Below the pieces are notes generated by a model. It made no database searches. It was not told the DNA's origin and saw only the letters and a list, made by a program, of their open reading frames with translations. A stretch of 38,640 nt of DNA. Source: CAIPAT01 sp041665605. GTDB taxonomy: Bacteria; Verrucomicrobiota; Lentisphaeria; Victivallales; Victivallaceae. Position 1 is the stretch's first letter, and every line of letters begins with the position of its first letter. The stretch is taken from contig JBAYIO010000050.1 of NCBI GenBank assembly GCA_041665605.1, positions 1 to 38,640 on the forward strand. Direction: 5' to 3'. Position numbers and translations under genes: made by a program. Positions 25,017 through 32,765 of the stretch are shown here, piece after piece.

Positions 25017-28000
25017 TTATTTCAGTTCGACCGCAATTTCAGCAGACCATGATTGGCCCGGCTCCAGCCTGGCCGGTCGAAAGATGCCTTCCGTCGTGGG
25101 ATTGCTGCCGCCGGTCCAGAAATATAGTCTTTCCAGGATCGCTTTAGGCCAGATTATATTGAACCGGGGCGTTTTCCGGTCGGCAACCGTAACGCAGCCG
25201 GAAATTCTATCCGCCGGAATATAGATGTTAGTGTCATTGGACGCCGCCGGAACCAGCGTTTCCGAGTCAGATATTTTGAATTCAACGGTTTTAATATCCA
25301 GGACGGGGCGGTTATGAGACCAGAAAGTGATTGATCTGGCGCTTGAATTTTCATTGCGGATAGTAGTTTTATTTTTCACTGATTTCATGCCCGGCGCAAA
25401 AGTATAATCTTTGCTGATGATCAGGCCCGCGAGCAATGGATGGCATAACTTATGTTCAAAGCTGATTTCCAGGTTATTTCCGGAGACCTGCAACTTCTTC
25501 AACTGGTATGGCAGGCGGCAGTCATTGGCCCAGCGGACAGACTCCGGCGTCCAGAAAAGATCGCGGAAAAAACCGTCCTGCCCTTCCTCCTTGTACATTA
25601 CCAGATTGCGGGTTGCGGAATCAGTCAGCTTGCTGATTACCGCGCCGTCAGCGGGAATTATTTCCGCAATGGCTTCCCCGTTTTTTATGGTGATTTTTTC
25701 CGCAGTTTTTCCACTGGTTCCGGAAGCAATGCATTTCCAGGAATCTGTATCCAGAATGGACCATTGTCTGACGACGGCGGGAGTTGCGGGTTCAAGCGCG
25801 GTCGGCCGCCAGTTGGCGGAGTTGTCGTTTTCCGCCGCAGACAGAATGAAAAAACGGACGTCCCCCGGCGGCAGAGTAAAACTGATGTTGTTCAGATCGT
25901 TCGCCTTGAGTCTGCCCGAACCGGCTTTATTGGTGAAAAAACGTTTGGCGGAAGGTTCGGCAAGGCTGAATTCCCCTTCGCCGGACAGCAGGCTTAGCAC
26001 GGCAGTTCTGGATTGCGCCGTGTCAAGGTTGAATAATGCGATCAAAGACTTTTCTTTATATTTTTTGACTGTGCCGCGAAGCATGCCGCCCTGAGCCTTG
26101 AGTTGCAGCAGGGAACCGGCGTCTGTCCCGTTGAACAGATAGTCTTCAAACATGGCGATTTCGCGCATGGCCTGCCGCTGGGCCAGTATCTGGCGGCCGT
26201 CAAATACATAGAATCCCATAAAAAGACACACCTGACGGCAGCCATGGACGGCAACGGTGAGCAATTCGCTCCTGACGCATTCCGGTGTAGTGAGACTGTA
26301 AGGATAGGTCGTCTGGTTATGGCGTTCGTCGGAAGTTACTACCGGAATAACCGATCCCGGATAGAATGCCTTTATTGCGGCAAGACTGCTCCAGAACTGT
26401 TCCGGCTTGAAGTAAGCCATCGGCATGTAATAATCCACATATTCCGCGTAACTTTTAATATCGCCGCAAAGCCGTTTCAACTGGAGCAGATTTGTTTCAT
26501 CGGGTTCAAAAGGCACTGCACCAATTACTAATCCTGACTGGCAGTTATTCTCTTTACACCATTGTCCGTATTTTTTTATGATTTCCTTTAGTTGTCCGCT
26601 GCGGAATTGCAGAAATTGTTCAGGGAATTTTGCCTCGATTGCCTCGCTGTTTTTTAACCCGGCTGTGCTTTTGCCGTAATTTTTTTCAAATGCCTGGCGG
26701 CATACCGGACAGTCGTGATAATAGTCGTCTTTCAATGCCGGTTCGAAATCCCATGCCAGCATTTTCTTATCGAATTTGCCGGAAAAATTCAAGCTGGATT
26801 TCATGAATTTTTCATACTGCGGACTGTTGCTCATTCCGGTCAGGCAATGGTTCGGCACCTCAAACCAGAGAGTCCGGTTATTCGTCCATCCTCGTTTTTT
26901 CAGCAAAGCTTGTTTATCCGGATGCAGTGAGTTACTGACGCTGTCGGCGGAAACGCCGGACCGTTTCATAACCTCCAGCCACTGGCTGAATGCATCGGCA
27001 TCGTTCAGGAAGTTCAGCAGCGGAGAATACCAGGAGGAAACGGTAAAGTACCCGGGCAGCGCGGCATCCGGCGCGGGATCGGTCAGTCCCTGGATTTTTA
27101 AATTGCCGGACGAAAGCTTTTCATTGCCGCGCCATAGACTCCAGCTTAAATCCGACCGGACCATGTCCGCCGGAGTTTTGAATAATAACGCCTCGCCGGT
27201 GAACAAGTCTCCGGCGGAACGTGATACCGGCAGCACCGCCGGCTGAATTAACGGGATGTCATATTCGATGCGGCTTCCCTGAACATGTCTGGTAAACGGC
27301 GGAATTTGAATTTTATCTGGATTGGGGTAATAGAATGGCGCAGCATCCAATAACGGGAAGCAGGCGGGGGCGTCAATGCGCAGGACTATGCCTTGACGGT
27401 CCCCGTCAACAAACGCATATAGCAGCAACTGGCATGCTTCACCGCGGATGGCATAAATAGTTTTTTCGTCATTGACCGAACCGGGATAAAATTCGACTAT
27501 TGTCTGCGGAGGCGCGATCTCTTCGAACGAGATATTATCGTACCAGATTTGTCCGGAGCCGTCCAGGCAGAACCGGACATTGATGCAATAGCTGCTGCTG
27601 TTTGCCGGCATCTGATATTCCAGCGTATATTTTGTCCAATCCGGCGCCGGAGTAATTTTGACGGTTTTTATGCCATCCATGCCGTCAAACTTTTTTTCCG
27701 CGTTCAGCCTGGTGATTATGGCGCGGGCGGACGCTCCTGCTTTGGCCTCCGGATATAATGCGTAAAAAGTCAGCCGGTAACTTTTACCGCCTTGCGCCTG
27801 AATTGAGTCCGGCGTGAAATAACAGAAAGCGCTTTGGCCGTCAGGAATATCAATTTGGGCGCTCCGGGTCCCGTCCTGCGCTTTTTTTGTGCTGATGCTG
27901 TGAAGACCGGCAACCCCGCCCACATCCCTGGCATTCCAGCCGGTCAGTATCCCGCATATGCCGGGTTTAGGTTTACCTTCTTCGAAACTTGGATTTTGCA

Positions 28001-28091
28001 GCAGATTCCGGGCAAAGCACGGGAGGCAGGCGCTGAGCAGGATGAGGGCGGCGATTACGTTTTTTCTGATTAACTTATTTGCAGTATTCAT
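25017..28091 (-). CDS. Large exported protein: CBM-like domain plus hydrolase-like barrel
   Basis: The 1024-residue product has an export signal ending near FARN (residue 27); LSAC at 19-22 could instead make it a lipoprotein. Residues about 29-200 (LLQNPSFEEG ... IWYDNISFEEI) are a CBM4/9-type carbohydrate-binding jelly roll. A linker with beta strands follows, then a barrel region (about 345-660) with AWDFEPALKDDYYHDCPVCRQAF, MPMAYFKPEQFW and VVTSDERHN. The C-terminal third is beta-rich. The Asp/Glu of WDFEPA is a candidate catalytic site. AGGA precedes the ATG, within the end of the pseudopilin gene 9 bp upstream. Likely an extracellular glycan-degrading enzyme; specificity unknown. Confidence 0.72.
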   Translation of the reverse strand: MNTANKLIRKNVIAALILLSACLPCFARNLLQNPSFEEGKPKPGICGILTGWNARDVGGVAGLHSISTKKAQDGTRSAQIDIPDGQSAFCYFTPDSIQAQGGKSYRLTFYALYPEAKAGASARAIITRLNAEKKFDGMDGIKTVKITPAPDWTKYTLEYQMPANSSSYCINVRFCLDGSGQIWYDNISFEEIAPPQTIVEFYPGSVNDEKTIYAIRGEACQLLLYAFVDGDRQGIVLRIDAPACFPLLDAAPFYYPNPDKIQIPPFTRHVQGSRIEYDIPLIQPAVLPVSRSAGDLFTGEALLFKTPADMVRSDLSWSLWRGNEKLSSGNLKIQGLTDPAPDAALPGYFTVSSWYSPLLNFLNDADAFSQWLEVMKRSGVSADSVSNSLHPDKQALLKKRGWTNNRTLWFEVPNHCLTGMSNSPQYEKFMKSSLNFSGKFDKKMLAWDFEPALKDDYYHDCPVCRQAFEKNYGKSTAGLKNSEAIEAKFPEQFLQFRSGQLKEIIKKYGQWCKENNCQSGLVIGAVPFEPDETNLLQLKRLCGDIKSYAEYVDYYMPMAYFKPEQFWSSLAAIKAFYPGSVIPVVTSDERHNQTTYPYSLTTPECVRSELLTVAVHGCRQVCLFMGFYVFDGRQILAQRQAMREIAMFEDYLFNGTDAGSLLQLKAQGGMLRGTVKKYKEKSLIALFNLDTAQSRTAVLSLLSGEGEFSLAEPSAKRFFTNKAGSGRLKANDLNNISFTLPPGDVRFFILSAAENDNSANWRPTALEPATPAVVRQWSILDTDSWKCIASGTSGKTAEKITIKNGEAIAEIIPADGAVISKLTDSATRNLVMYKEEGQDGFFRDLFWTPESVRWANDCRLPYQLKKLQVSGNNLEISFEHKLCHPLLAGLIISKDYTFAPGMKSVKNKTTIRNENSSARSITFWSHNRPVLDIKTVEFKISDSETLVPAASNDTNIYIPADRISGCVTVADRKTPRFNIIWPKAILERLYFWTGGSNPTTEGIFRPARLEPGQSWSAEIAVELK

Positions 28092-28100
28092 TGGCTGGTC

Positions 28101-28805
28101 CTACTTTGTTCCGTCTGAGTCAAGACAGTAATTTACGGCTGATCCACTATTTATGAGTCTCAAGTTTTCAAGACCGGCCCAGCTTACATGTCCGTCCAGA
28201 AATAATGCATTGGCTTTTCTGTCATGGTGCATCCACGTAACTCGGTTGGCATCTTTATAGAGATAAACGTAAGAGAGCAATCCCATGGTGGGTATATAAA
28301 CAGATTCTGTAAAATGCAGGAACATGGACGGACTTTGGCGGCTGTAGTTGAATTTAACATAATCCAATGGCAGATACCCGCTGCCGGCAGTGTATTTGGG
28401 GTCGTCCAGACGAATCCCGTAAACCGCGCCCCCCGGAATGTACTTCTCGATGGCGCCGGCACGGATTGTGACATCCGGACAGGTAAGCCGCGCCGGCAGA
28501 TACCACATTGAAAAGTACTTGCATTCGTTCTGGCTGATATAACGAGTCTGCCGCAGAAACGATCCCCAGTTTACGCCGGCGGGGGCTGAACTGAAATACC
28601 AGTCATTTTGTTCTGATGAATAATTGCAGACGGTAATTCCCAACTGTTTAAGATTATTGGCGCACTGAGCAGTTCTAGCCTTGTTTCTGGCCTTATTCAG
28701 AGCCGGCAGCAGCATACTGGCCAAAATTGCTATGATCGCTATCACAACCAGCAATTCAATGAGTGTGAAAATCCCTTTGCTCTTAATCCTTTTCTGTGTA
28801 TTCAT
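28101..28805 (-). CDS. Pseudopilin
   Basis: The 234-residue protein has a basic leader (MNTQKRIKSKGI), FTLIELLVVIAIIAILASML, and ALNKARNKARTAQC. The residue before Phe is Ile, with Gly one place earlier. The C-terminal segment has HHDRKANALFLDGHVSWAG, the DGH motif shared with two other pseudopilins in the window. AAGGAGA precedes the ATG. It lies 17 bp after the GntR/LacI regulator and 9 bp before the exported CBM protein, so it is probably made together with them. Confidence 0.9.
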   Translation of the reverse strand: MNTQKRIKSKGIFTLIELLVVIAIIAILASMLLPALNKARNKARTAQCANNLKQLGITVCNYSSEQNDWYFSSAPAGVNWGSFLRQTRYISQNECKYFSMWYLPARLTCPDVTIRAGAIEKYIPGGAVYGIRLDDPKYTAGSGYLPLDYVKFNYSRQSPSMFLHFTESVYIPTMGLLSYVYLYKDANRVTWMHHDRKANALFLDGHVSWAGLENLRLINSGSAVNYCLDSDGTK

Positions 28806-28822
28806 GATTTTCTCCTTAACTG

Positions 28823-29875
28823 TTATTTATTGCCGGGGGCAGGATTTAATTCAAAGTCAATTAATTTATTTACAGCTTCCATTTCCGGATTTGCTTTAAT
28901 CTGCTTGAAGAGAGACCATGCTTCGCGAGCCAGCAGATCATAACGGGCGAGACAGACCGGATAGCGATTCTGCCCGGGTTTGTAATGGCAATAATCATCT
29001 TCTTCCACAAAAAATATGTCATCAGGATATTTAATGCCTGCCCGGGCAAATTCTCTTTCAAAAATTTCCGCGCCCGGATGCCACAGAATCAATGCTTCCG
29101 GTATTTCCGGTAATTGGAGAAAGTATCCGGCATGTTCTTCCGCAAAGCGCATTCCCGGTTTCTCTGCGGGTAAATGAAAATAGTCTTCCCTGTAAATATT
29201 CTTTTCAGAGGTGATCTTCTTCCATGAATCCTTAATATAATCACTATGAGAGGACATTTGAATATATTTAAAATCTATCCCGATTTTGCGGTATCCTTTT
29301 GCGTATAGACTGTCCACGATCTGCCGTATTGCTTTCGCGCTGTCAAATTCAACCCAGTTGGCACCGCACTCCGGCGGCAGACTGTTGGCAACTACAAACG
29401 GAACAGCATATTTCTTCAGGCTGCATGCCAGCTTTTTATTAATCGCACTGTAAATAAAGATATATCCATCCACCCAGTTTGATTTCCAGAAATTGATGTC
29501 GCCAAAATCATTGATATTATGATAAGCATTCATGAAAAGCGGTTTATATCCGTCCTGCTCTATGGCATTCTTGAGTGGCGCCAGTAACGTGGCATTTCCA
29601 AAATCCAGTTTATCGCTGTCACTGTAATAAAAAATTCCGACAATCCCGGTCTGCGGACGGATATGCTGCTGACGGTTTATAAGGCATCCGCGCGTGCCGT
29701 CAGGAATTATCAGCCCTTTCGTGACCAGAGGTTTCAAGGCCTTGGATAAGGTTCTGGTTGACACCTTGAAACGGTCTGAAAGCAGACGGACAGTAGGAAG
29801 CATCTCGTCGTATTCGCTGTCGCGGATGCTTTTTTCTATTTGCCTTGTTATTTCTGTATGTTTTGATATTTGCAT
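28823..29875 (-). CDS. GntR-HTH/LacI-type regulator
   Basis: I choose ATG 29875 (350 residues); the open frame runs further upstream but past the promoter. The N-terminus is a GntR-type winged helix-turn-helix (ITRQIEKSIRDSEYDEMLPT ... STRTLSKALKPLVTKGLI), and from about residue 85 (TGIVGIFYYSDS) a LacI-like sugar-binding domain follows. This chimeric layout is known from AraR-type regulators. The gene has a consensus promoter (29921-29949) with a TGTAAACA element at the start site. It heads an operon with a pseudopilin, an exported CBM protein and a GH42-like protein. The inducer sugar is unknown. Confidence 0.9.
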   Translation of the reverse strand: MQISKHTEITRQIEKSIRDSEYDEMLPTVRLLSDRFKVSTRTLSKALKPLVTKGLIIPDGTRGCLINRQQHIRPQTGIVGIFYYSDSDKLDFGNATLLAPLKNAIEQDGYKPLFMNAYHNINDFGDINFWKSNWVDGYIFIYSAINKKLACSLKKYAVPFVVANSLPPECGANWVEFDSAKAIRQIVDSLYAKGYRKIGIDFKYIQMSSHSDYIKDSWKKITSEKNIYREDYFHLPAEKPGMRFAEEHAGYFLQLPEIPEALILWHPGAEIFEREFARAGIKYPDDIFFVEEDDYCHYKPGQNRYPVCLARYDLLAREAWSLFKQIKANPEMEAVNKLIDFELNPAPGNK

Positions 29876-29907
29876 TGCAATCTCTTTTAAATTCAAAGTA
29901 ACACAAC

Positions 29908-29915
29908 TGTAAACA
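29908..29915. promoter_or_regulatory. Candidate regulator site TGTAAACA, copy 1
   Basis: TGTAAACA lies on the predicted transcription start of the minus-strand promoter at 29921-29949. An identical octamer, also followed by an A/G-rich stretch, is at 30139-30146. The pair could be operators for one of the two adjacent GntR/LacI proteins. Confidence 0.35.
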
Positions 29916-29920
29916 AGATT

Positions 29921-29949
29921 ATTATAATTCCTTCTCGAAGAAATGTCAA
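29921..29949 (-). promoter_or_regulatory. Sigma-70-type promoter of the GntR/LacI operon
   Basis: On the minus strand TTGACA (29944-29949) and TATAAT (29921-29926) are perfect consensus with a 17-bp spacer. The predicted start is near 29914, about 40 bases before ATG 29875. Confidence 0.85.
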
Positions 29950-30138
29950 TACCTGTTTTAAGAAAAATTGATTTCTCCGTTAAAACAAATTTGGAATGCA
30001 TTAACGAGGCAGTCAGATCCCCGCTAAAAGTCGGATTATGTGCCGTTCGGGGCCCTTCGCACATGCAAGATATATTTATTTAAAAAAAGCGCTGTTTGAA
30101 CCTGTTTTCACCATTTTGATTGACATTTTTACTATATA

Positions 30139-30146
30139 TGTAAACA
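30139..30146. promoter_or_regulatory. Candidate regulator site TGTAAACA, copy 2
   Basis: This is an exact second copy of TGTAAACA, 231 bp from the first and 14 bp after a TTGACA at 30120-30125. No matching -10 follows at proper spacing, so this is not called a promoter. Confidence 0.3.
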
Positions 30147-30298
30147 GTCACGATTTTTAATAGTAATGGTATTGAATGGATCGGGTAAAGGTTAAACTTA
30201 ACTAAGAGAGGAATATAGCTTGTGCACAATGGATGAGATTTTCTTGTTGCGTCGTCGTTCGTTTCGGATGGATGCCAGGAGTATATACAGCGGGCCGT

Positions 30299-30710
30299 GC
30301 TGTACAGCATGTGTCCAGAATGTCCAAAACGGGTGTGAAAACTGTAATACATTATATTCAACGACTCTCCAACGACTCGGAGTGTTTATGAAAACTGTAA
30401 AACGTTATACTCAGAATGTCTCTAACATTCCGGGAATCGGCAAAATTTCATGTTGCCATTTGTTAATAAAAAACTTAACCAGACCATCGGGAACGGAGTT
30501 GGAAATGTTGTTGAATCCTGAAAATAGTTGTGCTCAAGTGGTCTCCAAGATATCCGGAATGCTGGACAGTCTTTGCAGACTTTCCGCACAGGCAGTGTCC
30601 AGATTGTCCAAAATGACAAAATTGTATTTTATTAAGATATTTCTTAACCGGCTGCCGGAAACGCGGACAGAACAATACTGCATATCCGGTGTCCGGATTG
30701 TCCAAAATGG
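30299..30710. repeat. Hairpin- and repeat-rich non-coding region
   Basis: A 978-bp gap between two divergent regulators holds a repeat family. Core copies of GTGTCCRGAWTGTCCAAAA are at 30311-30329, 30595-30613 and 30689-30707. Each is preceded by an inverted-repeat element: the palindrome GCTGTACAGC at 30299-30308, CTGGACA (30562-30568) pairing with TGTCCAG (30596-30602), and CGGACA (30664-30669) pairing with TGTCCG (30690-30695). A second motif, TGAAAACTGTAA, recurs at 30336-30347 and 30389-30400, 53 bp apart, each inside a diverged unit that contains its own small hairpin. An open frame crosses the region but does not look like protein. Structured RNA, binding-site array or decayed repeat element are all possible. 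Confidence 0.6.
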
Positions 30711-30771
30711 TAAATGGCGCCAAACAATAACAAATTGGAATAATTTTATTTATCAAAAAACAGATCAGGTA

Positions 30772-30800
30772 TTGACTTTGCAGTTGGATGGAGTTAAACT
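30772..30800 (+). promoter_or_regulatory. Promoter of the second GntR/LacI regulator
   Basis: TTGACT (30772-30777) and TAAACT (30795-30800) are separated by 17 bp. The predicted start near 30807 leaves a leader of about 47 bases to ATG 30854. Confidence 0.65.
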
Positions 30801-30853
30801 ATACATCAAGGAACAAGTTGAAACAACGAAGAACATCTGGGCGGATAGGTATT

Positions 30854-31942
30854 ATGATAGAATCTCGACAAATTAAAAATATCTTTGCTTATCAGACGCT
30901 TGAAAATGATCTGCGTCAGATGATTTTCAGGAATGAACTGCAATATGACAGTGCGATTACTCCGGAGACGGAACTTGCACAGCAATACAATATCGGCAGG
31001 AACACAGTGCGAAAAGCGCTTTCCAATCTGGAAAAGGAAGGGCTTATCCGCAAAGTGCACGGAAGAGGAACTTTTGTAATACATCCTGATGAACGCCCCG
31101 TCCAGGCACCGGCAAAATTGAAAATAACATTAGTGATTCCTGAAGATAAGAGTACGCTTGCCGGAAATTTTTATGACAGGAACTTTGTTGCCGGAGTCAG
31201 GGAGCATATCTTCATGTCAAATACCGAGATTACCGTTGCCAACCCGGCAGAGCTTTCTTTTAAAAGTCTTTACAGCAGTTTCGGTTCAGGGGCGCTGAAT
31301 GGCATAATATGGGAACGTCCGTCAAAAGAGACTTTTCCGCTTATCGAGAAATTAAGGGACGAAAAAGTGCCTCAGGTTACTATCAGCCGGAGCATTCCAG
31401 GCATCCCCGGCGTCTTTTTTGACGTGGACAGGAGTATCCAGGAAACCATTAAATTTCTAACGAAAATCGGGCATAGGAATATCGCCTTTATTGATGTGGA
31501 GCGGAATTATCCTATTTTTATCAACAGGCAGCGGACATTTCTGGAAATGCTTAGAAAGATGGGACATGAATGTCCGGAAAAATATCTGTGCCGTTTTGCC
31601 AGGCCCGGGAATTATGACGAAAAACTTGATCAGATTCCACCCGTGACGGCGATTATCGCATCAAGCTTCATCATAGATCACCTGTATTCGTGGTTCGAGC
31701 GGAAAGGGCTCAATGTTCCCGAGGATATCTCGCTGATTGCCCTTTCGGCTGAAAATTCGATAGAACTTAAAAATCACCCGGAAATGAGCGCCATCATCGA
31801 TCCTCGCCGGGAAATAGGTAAAGTCGCCATGGAAATGCTGGAAGGAATTATTGCCGGCATGGATGTCTCCATTGCACCCAGGAAAATACGCGGTGAGCTG
31901 ATCATGAGAAAAAGTTGCATATCCCCGGTTTCAAAACTATAA
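30854..31942 (+). CDS. GntR-HTH/LacI-type regulator
   Basis: I start at ATG 30854 (362 residues), since the upstream part of the open frame lies across the promoter. The N-terminal GntR winged helix-turn-helix (LENDLRQMIFRNE ... GRNTVRKALSNLEKEGLIRKVHGRGTFV) is followed by a LacI-like effector domain (from about residue 85). It resembles the regulator at 28823-29875 in layout, but the sequences are divergent. It opens the plus-strand cluster with a pseudopilin (15 bp later), a large exported enzyme and a symporter. It probably represses them until a specific sugar is bound. Confidence 0.92.
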   Translation: MIESRQIKNIFAYQTLENDLRQMIFRNELQYDSAITPETELAQQYNIGRNTVRKALSNLEKEGLIRKVHGRGTFVIHPDERPVQAPAKLKITLVIPEDKSTLAGNFYDRNFVAGVREHIFMSNTEITVANPAELSFKSLYSSFGSGALNGIIWERPSKETFPLIEKLRDEKVPQVTISRSIPGIPGVFFDVDRSIQETIKFLTKIGHRNIAFIDVERNYPIFINRQRTFLEMLRKMGHECPEKYLCRFARPGNYDEKLDQIPPVTAIIASSFIIDHLYSWFERKGLNVPEDISLIALSAENSIELKNHPEMSAIIDPRREIGKVAMEMLEGIIAGMDVSIAPRKIRGELIMRKSCISPVSKL

Positions 31943-31957
31943 AGGAAAGGACGTTTT

Positions 31958-32710
31958 ATGAAAACGCAAAAGATGAGAAAGGAATTGAAAACGCATTTCA
32001 CGCTTATTGAATTGCTCATAACCATCGCCATCATCGCGATACTGGCATCAATGCTGCTGCCGGCGCTGAACAAAGCGAAGCTGGTGGCTCAACAGGCAAA
32101 GTGTACGAGTAATCTCAAGCAATGGTCCATTGCAGGACACGCATATATGAGCGATTACATGGATTATTTCCCGCCTGCCAGGCAAATAATAACCGGTCAT
32201 ACTACTGTTACCTGGGTGGACACGCTTTCTGAAGAACTTGGGAAACGGACTCTCACCATAAATTCATACCGGTACTTTGCGGACCGTCTCAATCGCAAAG
32301 CCATACACAGTTGCCCAAGCGAAACACAGGACGATAATGCGAACTCCGCGTCGTACCCTGACTATTTGTATAACCGGGATTTAGGAGCTTCATATTCAGA
32401 CGGAATAACAACCGACACGCAATCAATACTAAAGGCGTCAAGACTTCCGAAACCGGGAAGAACGCTTTATCTCATTGACGGAATCAGGCTTACCTCCGGC
32501 GGGGCTTCTTTCGCCGGAATGATAGACTATGTGAGAAGGACGGAATACGGCTGGACCAATTGTTCCGTGAACTATACGCGTCATCCCGGCCGGGCCAATG
32601 TTCTGTTCGCTGACGGACATAGCGAATCGCGCAACCACCCGGCTTACGGGCAATCCCTCGATGTCCAGAATCACGGGGCCGACAATTGGACCAACAACTA
32701 TTTGTGGTGA
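31958..32710 (+). CDS. Pseudopilin
   Basis: The 250-residue protein has a basic leader (MKTQKMRKELKTH), FTLIELLITIAIIAILASML and ALNKAKLVAQQAKC. His, not Gly, precedes the Phe. Its C-terminal segment RHPGRANVLFADGHSES carries the DGH motif. AAGGA precedes the ATG, and the regulator ends 15 bp upstream. A secreted CBM9-like/GH42-like protein starts 55 bp downstream. Position and sequence match the pseudopilins at 4626-5351 and 28101-28805. Confidence 0.9.
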   Translation: MKTQKMRKELKTHFTLIELLITIAIIAILASMLLPALNKAKLVAQQAKCTSNLKQWSIAGHAYMSDYMDYFPPARQIITGHTTVTWVDTLSEELGKRTLTINSYRYFADRLNRKAIHSCPSETQDDNANSASYPDYLYNRDLGASYSDGITTDTQSILKASRLPKPGRTLYLIDGIRLTSGGASFAGMIDYVRRTEYGWTNCSVNYTRHPGRANVLFADGHSESRNHPAYGQSLDVQNHGADNWTNNYLW

Positions 32711-32765
32711 AACAGATTTTTCTCTTGACTGAAAAATGTCTCTGATATAAAACAGGAAGTTCTCT

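Noticed and set aside
30120..30148. Plus-strand promoter starting at TTGACA 30120
   Set aside because: No acceptable -10 hexamer lies 16 to 18 bp downstream.
30220..30876. A 218-codon plus-strand open frame between the two GntR/LacI regulators
   Set aside because: It is built from repeat and hairpin sequence, is cysteine- and asparagine-rich without domain pattern, and runs through a good promoter (30772-30800) into the start of the real regulator gene.
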